A stretch of DNA of 64,000 nt from NCBI RefSeq assembly GCF_047948215.1, contig NC_134462.1:117300437-117364436 (forward strand), read 5' to 3'. This stretch comes from Lycorma delicatula. Taxonomy: Eukaryota; Arthropoda; Insecta; Hemiptera; Fulgoridae. The position numbers were made by a program, and so were the translations under genes. Shown piece by piece: positions 33,790 through 46,299 of this stretch (its first letter is position 1; every line of letters starts with the position of its first letter). Below the pieces are notes generated by a model. It was given only the letters and a program-made list of their open reading frames with translations, was not told where the DNA came from and did not search any database.

Positions 33790-35140
33790 ATTATTATAAT
33801 GACTCTTCCGGCGATCTTGGATGCGTTGAAGAGCATTGGTTGTGAGTCGGTTGAGCCGATCTTTCTTCCGTCTGGTCGGCTTGGGAAGTGCCTCGAACGG
33901 ATGGTCTTGTATTTGTTTCGCCAGGAGAGATCCGGCGTCAAGATGGTGGGGAACCAAGCTGCTGCTGGAGAGAGAGTTGTGGTCCCCCCCGCCACGGCCT
34001 TCCACGATAACCAAGAAGGAGAATGGTACGGTTGTTGTCCGGTCTGCTGACCGGTCGTACGCTGACCTCGTAAAACAGCTAAAACAGTCCCTGGGGAATC
34101 AGCAGGTGGGTAATATTCTGCCTTTGCGGCGGGACGGTGGGAGCGAACTGTGCATACGAGTGCGGGGTGCCAACAGGGCTGCGGTACTGAAGACGGCTAT
34201 TAATGGTAATACGGCGGAATTGCGGGTGGACCTGCAGTCGAAGGAGGGTCGGCGAGCTTTGGTCCATATTGACAACCTTCAGGATACGGTGGCTGAAGCT
34301 GAGGTGTTGGCTGTGATGCGGGTGGTTGGACCCGACGCCGATTTTCGCGTGCTTTCACTAAGTTCGGCGTTTGGTAGCATGCAGAACGCTACTGTCATTA
34401 CGACGTTTGGGGTGGCCAAGCAGTTGATTGCTCGGCGGCTGAAGGTAGGCTGGGTGCATTGTGACCAGGGTACGCATGCGTGACCCTGAGGACCGGTGAT
34501 TTAGGTGCTGCTGGAGCTTTGGGCATATATCGTTTGGATGCGAGGATCCTGACCGCACCAAATTGTGCTTCAACTGTGTGTGGTCAGGAGGGTCATCAGC
34601 GGACTCAAAATCCTACTTCGCGGAAGTGTGGTGTCTGTGGTTCGGAGGTCCACGCGCTGGAGAGTTGTACAGCCGGTAATGGGTTTTTTTACTTGCTTGC
34701 TTCTCGGATCCTTCGGCTGAAGGAGAGAGCTGCTGGAGCGACGAGGGGACGAGGGTTAGCTCTCTGCTGAGCTGTCATTCGTTTGTGCTTGCACAGGTGG
34801 ATGGCAGTTATGAGGCACGGAAACTCATTCCTCTTGCGGCGAGAATGGAAAATACCGTAGTGCCGGCGAGGATTCCCTTTTGGGTGTTTCTGTTACAGGC
34901 AAGAAGGCATCAAGACCGAGTCCCGGCTTCTAGAGTGGGGGAATAGGAACAGCATAGTCGGGCCTGATAACTACTCCTGGGGTTAGAGGTAGGCGATAAC
35001 GTAGGATCTGACCGGCGAGCCGACTTGTTCTGACGGACGTACTGCCGGTCGACGGGGAGGTATGTTGGAGTAAATGGATACCCCCGGGCTGTGTCGTGCT
35101 TTGTTGTGGAATCCGGTCTGGGGAGAGGAAAAAAATGATG
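33790..35140 (+). mobile_element. R1-like LINE with ORF1 and 3' end but no ORF2 (internal deletion)
   Basis: A GC-rich block with abrupt borders. The first 1 kb is ORF1-like (annotated separately). The rest (about 34800-35135) has no reading frame of note and ends GGTCTGGGGAGAGGAAAAAA before AT-rich DNA resumes, which looks like a LINE 3' terminus. No reverse transcriptase motif lies between, so most of ORF2 has been deleted. Alternatively, two fragments were joined. Confidence 0.6.
33799..34770 (+). pseudogene. LINE ORF1 (gag-like) with zinc knuckles
   Basis: ORF1 proteins bind the element's RNA. The start at MTLPAILDALKSIGC (33799) is my choice. After a frameshift near 34015 the main frame reads VVRSADRSYADLVKQLKQSL, LCIRVRGANRAAVLKTAING and SSAFGSMQNATVITTFGVAK up to 34483. 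A second shift leads into cysteine-rich text: a damaged first knuckle with FGHISFGC-like spacing (near 34520), a CGQEGHQRTQ knuckle that has lost its final C, and CGVCGSEVHALESC (near 34630), a complete CX2CX4HX4C. The gag-like order of a central fold followed by knuckles matches R1/I-clade ORF1. Three frame breaks make it non-functional. Confidence 0.75.
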
Positions 35141-38028
35141 TTATAATATGTACAAATATTTTGGTATATCTTTTAGTGGTGCTGAAAACTGGGAATTGAA
35201 ATACCATTTTATTGTTTTTTTAAATAGACGTAATATTCTCTGATAAAAAAAAAGTAAAATACCTAGAGATATTGTGTATTTTTGGATTAGAAGAAAAAAA
35301 TTTTTTTATTAATTGAAAAAAATAATATTTAATTCGTTCTCTGTTTTATTCTTGCCACTCCTCTTTTCATTTTCTTGCTCTAAAATCTCACATTTATATT
35401 TTAATTAACGATCTTGTACGTATTACCCTTTCTGTTTCATATGTCTACTGAACGCAATGTCTGTAAATAAATATCAACTTTCCACCTCCAATATATTCCT
35501 CTTTTACTGATAGTTTATTGCACCATTCTTTTCACCCTGCATTGCATACAAATGATATTAAATAGCTTTTGTAATATATTTCACTACATAAGTTATTTTC
35601 TACGTTCAGAGATTTCATGTTGTTTTACTTTAAACGTACATCAGCCTTCTTTCTTTACTTGTTTTAAGGTATGTACAACTTCTACAGTAAATATGTACAT
35701 TGTTTTATGTTTATTTATTTTTTATTCAATCCTCCATGAAACGTATCATTTAACGAACACTTATAGTCTTGTAAAAACATAATCAAATTATCTTGCCTTT
35801 TTTTCTTTTAACTATGAATCAAAGTGTTTAAAAATTATTACTATTCGACTAAATAATATTATATCTAATTACTAGTTTTAACAAGTACTTCATTTTTCAA
35901 CAAAACATTTGTAGCATGTGTAATATGTCACATCTGACAGCGACTTGAACCTGAAATCTTAGAAGTTGACTAACTACTTTCCGATAACATTTTTTGTTGA
36001 AGCTTTTGAATCGGGTCAATATCTTTTAATTGGCAATTTTTTTCAAAATTTTAGTAACAGTAAAATACCTACGTTTGAAATAATCTGCATAAAATATTAC
36101 TACCATCGATTAGAAAAATTATTCGATAACGTACAAAACATAGGTACCAACACGTAATTGTGTAACGTCGTTTTTATCTTACCATTTTTTCCTTTTACAA
36201 AATTTATTTACATAAGTTTTACAGACGAATGCGATCCAGTCCTAAATATACAGTAGCTCGTGATATAAGTGTACAATAATCTATACTTATCATTTGCGTA
36301 ACAGTATTTGTATATTCAAATAAAATCTGGTACTTTAAAACAATTAAACTTGGTAATACAGTAATAAACTTAAGTTATTTTTATAATATAATTACGATGA
36401 ATGCAGTTAAAAATTCTTAGAAATTTTCGAAATAACTTTATGTAAAACAAACTTGAAAAATAAATTAATTAAGGGCAAATAAATCCTCTCAACAACATTG
36501 AGTTTCATCGAGAAAAGGGATTTTTTTGTAGAGATACTAAATGAAAGAGAAAGAGGGGTGAACAGGGGGTGGAGGACTGAGTGAGTGAGGTTTAAATGTG
36601 GTCAACATGTAGAGGGCAATTATAACTGTTCCTGTTCACTCATCCTCATCAGTAAAACTTGACCAAATTGAATGAGACTTACTCCCTTGTTCAACCCTCT
36701 TGAATACACGCTCTATACTAAACCACCCACTCTAACTGTACCGACCAAAACCCGCTCGATTCAACCCGAGCACCCACACTCTTGACTTCCTCTTTGATGC
36801 GATGTTTCCGCAGTAAATTATTACGCACCGATAGATTTCTCTCCCTTTATCAAACTCTCTCCTTTTTCATTTATCTAACCATCTCGATCTCGTTTCCTTC
36901 TACACTAACAATTTATTCATTCAAATACATGTATCTAACTTTGGTGTGTTTTTTTTAAAGATATACTCGTAACTAGAAAAATATGCCGGTTCTATCAGCC
37001 TAAGTTATTCGTTTTGTCTTTTCATTTTTTCTTTAATTTTTAATTTATTTACTTTTTCAGTATTTCAAAGGTTGTTTTAAATATTATAAAAAGTTCTATT
37101 TAATATTACTTATTTGTTTTTATTTACTTCTTAAGAATATTTGTATCTTAATAAAAGTTGTACTAATTTATTTTTTAATAAGTTATAACAGAAACGTAAA
37201 TCAATAAAATCAATAAGCTTGTTAATTTACCAGTAGAAATAAAAAATTGTTTAGCTGTTTGTGGAAATAGAGTAACAGTTTAACAGAGTTATTGTATATA
37301 GAAAAATCATATTTTTGAAGGTTTGGATCTTCATATTTTTAGAACGGTAATTAAATTAAGGTCTTTTATCCTATTTATTTGCCGGAATGAATGAAACAAG
37401 CCGACACGATAATATATTTAGCACAATACCCTAGAAAATAATATTTTTGTTAAAGGATGCAACGTAAAACTTTCAGCTTGATAATAATAACTGCTCTTAA
37501 AGCGTTAAATAATCAAATGGATTATAACAATACCATTACGATTAAATGAGATTAACTGGGATTTTCAAGGTTGAAAAACATAATTATCGGTGTAAAATAT
37601 TTTATTATCATTTAAAATTGAATAATAATACTAGCGATTACATTATTTTATTTTAATAAAACAAAAAAAAAATAATTGAAAGCCGTAAAAAACATAATAA
37701 AACAATAGTTGATCAAAAATGCTTCTCATAATACACATATCTTTGCTCTAAACTACTACAAAATTTGGTGTTCAGAACTGGAATTGTACTATTAAAATAC
37801 AATTCATATCTGATCAAATTAACTCCGCATCAGAAGAACACTTATAAATTAATAGTTGGTGATAAAGGTTCAAGTAATGTCTTTACTACCGTCAATATGT
37901 GACACAATTCTTCCAAATGACGTCAAAGTTTTAAGGACAACGATGAAGCTATCAAGACATTGATATTTACAAAAATCTAACTATTACCAATATAATACTA
38001 AAATATGTACTGCCTTGAGTGAATTGTA
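35141..38028. other. AT-rich intergenic stretch with a GC-richer, unassigned segment at 36530-36860
   Basis: 36530-36600 is a G/A-rich run and 36640-36790 is C-rich on the same strand. No frame or repeat partner is recognised, and it could be unique, possibly regulatory, sequence. Elsewhere nothing is supported. Confidence 0.35.
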
Positions 38029-38750
38029 CGAGGGGCGGCTGAAATTTAATGCACTGGTACTTAAAGAAAGAAAAATTATTGTACAAAGTGATGGTCCTTC
38101 CATGTTATAGTTTCAATTTCCTACTACTACATGCAAATACTTGATCCACGCCCTCTAGTTATCGGTCAGTCGTTATTGTTGCGGAGTCGAGTACGCCTTC
38201 TGTTTTAACGCATCTAAAATATCGTGCGCTGATTAAATTTTTAACAGGGGAAAAAATGAATGCTAATGATATCGTCTAAAAGCTATTTATGGTGATTAAA
38301 CTGATCGAAATGCTACGAGCAAATAGACAAAATAATATTTTATCAGAAATTGGAAATATGGATATGGAGGGTAAATCTCACAGTAGTCGACTTCTTTCTT
38401 TGACTGATGAAAAGTACCAAAAGGGGAAAGATGAATCGGTTCAAAATGACCGTCTCATCACACAACCACCCATCTAAAAAAACTAATGCGTCTTAATCAT
38501 TTTTTTGAAATGCCTATTTTCTAACAGACATTTCAAAAAAAATTAGTAAGATGCGTTATAATTGAGCTACCTTAAAATCTGTTCGCAGTGAGTTACATGC
38601 AGAAAAAAACAAACTAAAGGAATGTTGTGAACAACTTCTGAAAAGTTATCGTGGAGAGAAGGGAAATAACTTCCTTTACAATGTTTTTATGGGAAGTGAA
38701 ACTAAGTTGCATGTTTCTTCAAAATAATAACTGCGTTTTCGTTGCCGCGT
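38029..38750 (+). pseudogene. Decayed mariner-type transposase, 3'-truncated
   Basis: The sequence opens CGAGGGGCGGCTGAAATTT after TA (38027), which looks like a mariner terminus. KYRALIKFLTGEKMNAND follows near 38213, the usual mariner N-terminus. QNDRLIT near 38437 matches (V)xxDRRxT. CCEQLLKSYRGEKGNNFLYN near 38618 precedes VFMGSETKLHVSS, where the first catalytic aspartate (normally in TGDETW) is replaced by serine. The rest of the catalytic domain is missing, and a SINE begins at 38803. Several stops and shifts. Confidence 0.65.
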
Positions 38751-38802
38751 CTAAGATTCATATTTGCTGACAACGAGTACGTCTGACTTTCGACCAGAAG
38801 CT

Positions 38803-38938
38803 TTTTTTAGCCTCCAGGACCACCGTTAGGTATTGCTTTAGAGGATGAGTTGAAATATCAATTTTGAAGCGTATGAAAATGCTATTCCTGACCAGGACTC
38901 AACCTGGTGTCGAATAATTTGCCGTCTTGGTTTAATAC
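38803..38938 (-). mobile_element. tRNA-derived SINE, family 2, with 3' tail
   Basis: On the minus strand: GTTGAGTCCTGG (B box), TCAGGAATAGCATTTTCATA, ATATTTCAACTCATCCTCT, AAGCAATACCTAACGGTGGT and TCCTGGAGGCTAAAAAAAG. The A-box part is degraded. The ending resembles that of the family 1 SINE at 23.3 kb. Its position where the mariner remnant stops suggests it inserted into or next to that element. Confidence 0.7.
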
Positions 38939-39119
38939 CTCCTTTGAGTTTAAATTATTCTAAATATTTGTCGTTTTCTGTTTCATACAAATAAATATTA
39001 GTCTTGACTTCGTTTATAATATAAATTGTTGTTATTGTAATATTGAACTTGTATATTATATATTTAACATTATTATATTAATTACTTGTACTTTCATAAA
39101 CACAAGTTGAGTCTTTGGA

Positions 39120-39480
39120 TGATGGAACTAGACTAGACTATTCTTGTGCGGAGCAAGATTTTATAGGGTGGATGAAGCCGAGTAAACTGTCAGGAGCTGC
39201 GTGAGCCGTACGGAGCCGAGTGAGTTGCCAGAAGCTGTGTAAGTTGTACGGAACCGATTACGGCTGTCTGAAGGACTTTTTAAAAATTTAAATTTCTTTA
39301 AAAAGAATCTAAAGTTCCTCATTAAAAAAGTGAACATTTGGCGGGGATACCAACCGGAGCTAACGAGTAACAAAAAGGTAAGAATTCGGTAAGATTGCCA
39401 ACCTTCATTTAAAAATTAAATAACTCAAATAATCTCATTCAAATAACCCTGCGTCAAATAACACACGGGACCTACGGATG
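39120..39480. other. Unclassified GC-richer block with a 38-bp tandem repeat
   Basis: Two diverged 38-bp units, each starting GCCGAGT and ending TACGGA, lie at 39177-39214 and 39215-39252, with a third degraded start at 39253. Downstream is ACATTTGGCGGGGATACCAA (39336). The first part faintly recalls an LTR-retrotransposon leader, but no LTR pair was found. Confidence 0.4.
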
Positions 39481-41111
39481 AAAGGTCGAGACGATATTAA
39501 TCGCGCCACGGAGGCCGGTTTTCGACCGAAAGGTGTTCTACACGATGCTTTATCTTTCTATTCACCACAATTCTTTTTACTTGTATTCGCAGTGCAACTT
39601 TCCCCTCAGGAAAAAATGCCGACGAACATTGAAATATGTCGTTTTCAGCCCGTCTGTATTTTTCGATATGCTGCCAGTATCACAGGCTATAGAAAAATGA
39701 GCAGTAACTGACTCGCTGTCTCGTTTTTATCCAGACGGTTTAAATCAATCTGCCTGCTACGCTGCCATACACCAGAACAGAAATCTTTAACTAGTTCTCT
39801 ACAACCGCTGTCATTTTTTTTATTTCAACCCCTTAGGAATCAAGTTGTTATGCGGAAAACGATCTTCAAGAGTTCCAATATTGATATTTGTTTTCAAAAG
39901 TCTCTTTCTTTCATCTTTTACACCTTAATTTCTCCACTAAAATGTGAATGTTGATCGAAGTACCTAGTATATACCTAGGATGATATACCTAGTATATCAT
40001 CCTTTATTACCACGGAGTTTTTCACAGAAGGTTTTTTTTTAACATATTCTCCTTAGCTTTTAACAACTCGTTTACACACTACGAGCTAAGTTTAGCCAGT
40101 TGCAAAACTTAATGCGACAAGCATTGTGTATAGCCTCTGTTATTATTAATGTTACAAACTTGTTCTTTTAGCAGACAAATATAATTAAACTTAATTATGA
40201 TATTTTTTCATTTACGACGTTAGCACCAGGGATTAATATTTAAATACGAAAAGATACCCAAAATAGATTACATATTTGCTCTACCGAATACTGAACTCGA
40301 AAAAAATTGAGTGCTTACTATAAGAAATAAATTAATAATATAATAAATATATGTAATCTCCATATATTTATATATTTTTAAAAGCGACTTCATGTTTTAG
40401 AACGTGGTGAAAAAAAAATTATTTAATGGATATACAACGTCTATCTGTTGAAAATTGTCAAATGGATATAAACAAAAAAAAGTTTAAATACTGTAATTTT
40501 GTTTTTAAAATTGCAATTTGTATACATTCATAATAGTTTTTGTAGAATGTAATTTTTTTAATATCTTCGTTGTAAAAATAGCGAAAATGTTAATTTTTTG
40601 TTTTAGTTTAAATTTTTTATCAGCTTAGGTCTGTTACGCATTATATTTTAAGAGACGGATGATTGGTTGCCATTTCCCATCACCTTATTTATATTTTTCA
40701 CATTATTTATATTATTTATACTCTTTATTTACTTATAGTTTTTAGATATTTACGTAAAGTTGACTAATAATCGTAGTTATTATTAAATTCGAAATTATTA
40801 ATATTACAAAACACATGAAAGTGGATCAAAATTTGACGTAGTCTTCCCTTGTCAAGTATAAATATAGTTAATGCATTTCTCACAGAATATCAAGTTTCCA
40901 TCAGAAATCAAGGTCGTATAAAAATTATTATTCCTAAACTGGTTTATTACGTTTAGCTATAAAAAAAAAAAATAGAATGAATAAGTAAGTTAGCAAAAAA
41001 TTATAGCTTTAAATTTTAAATTTAAAGCGGATTTAAGGCGAATTTTATGTATTTTTTAAATTGAATATCATGTTTTCATATCCTTCCAAAAATAATATAA
41101 ATCTTAATGTA

Positions 41112-41142
<31 letters not shown>

Positions 41143-41700
41143 TAATTAGTACCTTAATAATTTTAATTGTGTTCAGAAAAACTTTATGAATGAAAACGTT
41201 ACTCGCAATTTATTTCAACGCTAAAAAATTATCAAGACTTACAAAATTTTGCGTAAATTTTGAAATTTTAAACAATATCTTTTCTGTGAGTTACCTTTAT
41301 ATTTCATGAAACAATAATAAATTGATATTTTAACGTTTAAAATAACAATTTGTTAAATTTTTTTCAAAGTATATTCAGCTTCAAAGTAAGTAGGTTTTTT
41401 TTTTATTCTATTGTATACTCGACTACACAGATATATACATAGATATTATTTCTTTTAGTAACGAACTGATTAAGAGATATTAATCATAAAAATGTACATG
41501 TAATATATTTTTTTATTGAATGCAAGGGTAAAAAATAAAATTTATAACTTAATTCCAGTAAAAAGAGGAAAATGAACGAATTGTAAGTACGAAAAGGGTA
41601 AAAAATTGATATCCTAATTGGATCTAATTCTTTATAAAAAGGGTTGTTTAAAAAGGGTAACAATGGTGAAGGGAATAAATAATGTTGTATATGTCATAAT
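39481..41700. other. AT-rich stretch with a short hairpin and a poly(T) run
   Basis: 39481-39710 is GC-richer with a 77-codon frame lacking motifs. 39977-40003 is a perfect 12-bp inverted repeat (AGGATGATATAC, loop CTA). 41112-41136 is a run of 25 T. No gene is supported. Confidence 0.4.
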
Positions 41701-43290
41701 CAGTGTAATATTCAATTAAGTTAGATGTAATCGGTCACGGCCCTTTGCCACCTAGTGTGACGAATTGTTATGACAAATGTGTCAGATCGAGTTGTAAGAT
41801 AAGTAGGGTGGAGGTGGCCTATTTTGATGAGGTCACTAGACGAGTTAAAGTTAGGGAGGGAAAAAATTATACCACCTGTTGTGAAATAGTTCTGAGTAAT
41901 ACTCTTTTCCTCGGTTTTATTGTTTCCCCCCTTCCCGGCTTTTTTCCGTTTAGTCAAGTTACCTGTAACTTATTTTATATCTTTAGAATAGAAAAGTAAT
42001 AAAATTGTTATTACCGGTAACAAAATGAAAGATCAGGAAATATATTCGTGTCTAAAATACTATTACTTAGAGTATTTTAGAAAGTCATTAAAGACTATTA
42101 TAATCTTTAGATACATGATTTATGTTATAAATTATAAATACGTTATATATTTTTTTAAATCGACTTTTTTAGAGATAGATACATTTTCTCTATCTACAAT
42201 TTTAAAAATGATGTTTTTCAAAATTTATCCTCAGCCTCAGGATATAAATGAGCATATTCATTCATCTAACGGAGAATTTATTTTATTAAATAAAAGAATA
42301 ATTGAAATTTCTTAAATGTAAATATTACTTTAATCTAATTTAATGAAGTATAAAATTAATAAAAAATAAATAAATAGATAAGAAACTTGTTTTTTATTTT
42401 GTTACAATTCACAAATCGCATTTGATTTTCCATACAAAAATAATATAAAAATAAATAACGTTGATGTATATTTAATATCGAAATAAAAAAAAATATTAGC
42501 TGGTAACTAAAATCCAGATATCCATCCTACAGTGAAAAAGTAGTTAGTTTCAATATATATTATAATATTTGGTCAAGAATGTATACCGCAATTTCTTAAA
42601 TCATTCCTCTTTGCTGAGTTTTATTATAATTTATAATTTTGTTTAGATGTTGCGAAATAAATGTTACGGTTTTTCAACCGGAATAACATTCCAATGACTT
42701 TCTAAACTGTCATACGGTCGTCATAGTATATGCATTAAGTAATTTAATTTTTCACTTGGACATCACTTTGATAATCTAGGAATTACAGCTATTTCTATTT
42801 AACGACCAATATTTTTTTTTATCGAGAGCGTTATTTTCATATATCGTGGTTGATGTTTTTGTTTTTATTTTTTTTCCAGTTATTTTTAGTTTATTTCTAG
42901 TACTATGTTAAGTATTGAACTTTATTTGGACCACATGTACAAGTGCTTTTCTTATATACGAGGTGATGAATCTTTGTATGCTTTAATGAGGGCTTTTGTT
43001 GAGGACCTTTCTTCGCGTGATTTTCATAATTCAAATTTACTTAAGGTTTCCAATCAAGAACCGATTGTAAATGCTAACAGACAGTAAAAAACGAGCAAAA
43101 GTTTTCATTTAATTTCTGAAAAAGTTTGGACAAAGGTTTTTCTAATTTAATGCATTCCAACACATTCCGTATCATAATTGATTTTAAAGAAGCATTCATT
43201 TAACAAAAAAATTGAAGAGATTTAAACTCCTTTGATCCAAAGCGAATAGAATAGGTTATCCAATATTATATAAAAATATTGGTTAATAAA
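41701..43290. other. Mostly AT-rich; uncharacterised frames
   Basis: Frames at 41745-41999 (84 codons), 42025-42315 (96 codons) and 42905-43087 (60 codons) have no known motif and sit in AT-rich DNA. I do not call them genes. Confidence 0.3.
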
Positions 43291-43294
43291 TGTG

Positions 43295-43493
43295 ACGTGC
43301 CTCAACTTACCTTGATTAATCTTAATCCTCCACTTTTTCTGCCACGCGTAGATACGGTCTAGCGCCATTTGTAGGTCCTGCAAGGCTAGGCCTTCGTTAA
43401 CGGCCAGGATTGCAGTGTGATCGGCGAACGTGGTGACGATGCAATCATCCAGAGCCGGAATGTCCGCAGCGAATATGAAATACAAGCCATATT
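43295..43493 (-). pseudogene. Short RT fragment (Jockey/R1-like palm)
   Basis: The minus-strand frame reads YFIFAADIPALDDCIVTTFA, then DHTAILAVNEGLALQDLQMA, LDRIYAWQKKWRIKINQGKL and RHVTF. This is the segment around the catalytic FADDTAIL motif and the WRIKIN thumb, with FADD mutated to FADH. It is only about 65 residues, cut abruptly on both sides. Confidence 0.8.
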
Positions 43494-44509
43494 AAAGATG
43501 TTTTTTGTGTATATATTAAATTATTATTTTTTGTATAAGTTTTAAATCTTAAAGATCATTACATTAAAAAAAAACAAGAATGATTACAATTATTAAAGAT
43601 AAAATATAATTTCTACAAAAATATATAAAACGATAGGTGGGGGAGTACAGGGCATTAACATTAGAGTTACTACTATTACATTATTTAGGGGTGGATTAAA
43701 ACATATGCTAGTCAATGAGGGGGTGGGTTGGTAGCTATGTTCTGGTGTATAGGGTTTATAATAGTGTAAAAGAGGGTAGATATGAGTATGTACGCACTAT
43801 GATATCGGGGATACGGTTGTTGAAGTCGGCTATAATAGTGAGTACCGGTGAAAAGGTTCAGTCTTGTGTAAACCATCATTGACTGACTGAATTGTAAAAA
43901 GCGAGGGAGCGAGATGAGAAGAGAAAGATAAAGATAAAAAGAAAGGAAGGCGATAAAGTGAGAGAGTTAGATTGAGAACGATAAGAGGGTGGATAGTGGA
44001 CTTACCCTTCTTATTTATCAAACACTCACCCTATAACATCTCACTCCCTTTTTTCCTTTTTATAATATGTATAGTATTTGTTAACTGTCATAGTATCAGA
44101 TAAATTTAATATTTTTATCTTTATTAGATATCACAATTAATTTTTTACGTACGTCCTAGTCATTGAAATTGATATTTTGTTTGGTTATATAAATTTACGA
44201 ATTAATTTGCAGAATTGTAATGACCTCAAATATTATTTGCACAAGTAAAACGATACTGTTTCATTAAATTTCTGTGTATTCTGCCTCTTCACGTTTTTAA
44301 TTAATTTATTTTTATCGTTCATTTATAATTTTTATTTTGTTTTCATAATTAATTTTAACAGTATATACTAGCTGCATCCATCTCTTCGTCCTTAATATAA
44401 TTTTATTTTATTCTTTCCTTTAAGTATTTATCTTCAGTGCAACTCTTTATTATCAGAAGTGTCCCAAATTAAAAATTTCCTCTTGTAAATAGATTCTATT
44501 AAATTTTTA
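43494..44509. other. Intergenic stretch with a purine-rich tract
   Basis: 43640-44050 has near-unique, GC-richer sequence, including about 110 bases that are overwhelmingly A and G (43886-44000). No coding motif. It could be regulatory or simply low-complexity. Confidence 0.35.
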
Positions 44510-46158
44510 CTTCCATGTATGGAGTAAAGGGAGTACTGTGATCGCTAAAAATTTCGGTTTTCAGATTTCAACGTAAATATATATTTTTATCATTCCTGAA
44601 TCCATTTTGACTAGTTTCGGTATGACATCTGTACGTACGTATCTCGCATAACTCAAAAACAATTAGCCGTAGGATGTGGAAATTTTGGATTTAGGACTGT
44701 TGTAACATGCAGTTTTGTACCTCCCTTTTTGATTGCAATCGACTGAACCAGACGTCTCCAAAAAAGATCAAAATTCCCTAAAATTTGGATTTTTTCTTAA
44801 TTGCAGTAAAACCCCTCATTAAGAGCCTTTTAACGATATATCATGTGATACTTATTTTCTTTCATTGGTTCCAGAGTTATAGCCAAATAAAATTTTAATT
44901 TATGAAATATTTGGATCTTACAAGAGGAAGGCACATCGGTTTGAATTCGACTTCATATACATGTATTTTTTTAACTTTTTTTGTAATTTAAATATATTGA
45001 TTTATTAATAATTATTAATCCGTTATTGTAAAAAACTTTTACAATAAATAATAATTATTCAAAAATAATAATAGTAATAATAAAAAATCAAAAGTTATTA
45101 GTGAAATAAAATTTTATATACTTTTAAAAATGTGTATATGTAATTTAATAGGCATTATTACATATGTGTATATGTAATAGATTTGGTGAAACATCTGTTT
45201 ATTTAATATTAATAAAATACTATAATTTAGAATCGTACTATTTTTGGATTTTTTAGTTTAATTTCTGTTTAATTTTATTTAATTATTTTGGAATTTCTGC
45301 TTAATTTTATCTACATTAAAGTTAACTGCAGAGTAATTGAAAAATATACCCATACAAGAACATATACACTGATGTACATGCCCGTTCTTCAATAAATTGC
45401 AAAAAAAATTCGTTAATTTGTTTTTTGTTGCCAATAATTTAATCGCTCTTTGATTTGATATAATTCTTCTGATCTTAATTTGCGTACACGTTTTCTAGTT
45501 TTTTAATTTTCTCTTTTTGTATTCATCTTCATCCCTTAAACCATTTTAATCTTTTATTGGTCTTAACGTTTTCATACTCTTTATATTTATCGTCGTCTCT
45601 TAATTATTAATCTTTCCTTGTTTTTAAAATTTTCATATTCATCTTCTTGTCGTTTTTTTGAGATATATTTCTTCATGTTATCTTTCTTTTCCCTGTATGA
45701 TTGTTTCTTTTTCATTTTTGATTATTTACTAAATAATCCAATAATAAAAACTGAATATTTTATACCGTAAGGTCGAAATTAACATTTGTATCCAGTATAC
45801 AGGAGTTCACTAAACGAAATAGTTTTATTATTATTAACTTTTATTTATACGATACACCAGAAATCTGAAACTTTTGTTAATTAACATTTCACGAAGATAA
45901 GAATAATACTGTTCTATTAAGTAACGAGTAATAAAGGGACTTTTACTTTATCCTAATATTTCATCTACAATTGTAAATATTTGATGTTAATTAAAACTAA
46001 TATTTCACCAATTTTGTAACTGTCCACTTTATTAAAGAAGAGGAGGATGGTATCTCATTTTCAAATGAAATAAGTTTAAATGAACTGCAGCAAGAAATAT
46101 GTACACGTAATTTAATAGGCATACAAGGAAGTGGTGTCCATATCAGATTTTTTTTAAA
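44510..46158 (+). repeat. Repeat family X, copy A (with an internal insertion)
   Basis: Collinear with copy B (51735-52910). Both begin with a CTTCC(T/A)TGTA(C/T) end followed by GTA(T/C)TGTGATCGC. They share the body (AGATTTCAACG, CTAGTTTCGG, GATTTAGGACT), a B-box-like GGTTTGAATTCGAC near 44939, and the far end AATTTAATAGGC(A/G)TACAA followed by GGAAGTGGTGTCC (copy A). Relative to B, this copy has roughly 500 extra bases at about 45490-46000. No coding potential. Confidence 0.75.
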
Positions 46159-46299
46159 AATTAAATATAAAGAAGCTCTCTGCCTCTTCCAATAAAAACT
46201 TTCATCAATAGAAATTCTGCAGGAAGTCAATAACGCCCGGATTTATGTTACCATTTAAGGCAATCATTTACATAACAAGGTATTTATGTAAACAGGTGT
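46159..46299. other. Short linker between repeat copy A and a LINE
   Basis: No feature. Confidence 0.3.

Noticed and set aside
39336..39356. Possible primer-binding site after an LTR (TTTGGCGGGGATACC)
   Set aside because: No matching long terminal repeat was found on either side, and complementarity to a tRNA 3' end could not be established.
42025..42315. 96-codon frame, possibly a small membrane protein
   Set aside because: F/Y/I/K-rich composition is what random AT-rich sequence gives, with no motif, no homologous copy and no splice context.
43308..43318. Splice-donor-like AAGGTAAGT on the minus strand inside the RT fragment
   Set aside because: It falls within a dead reverse transcriptase at a conserved coding position, so a chance match is more likely than an intron.
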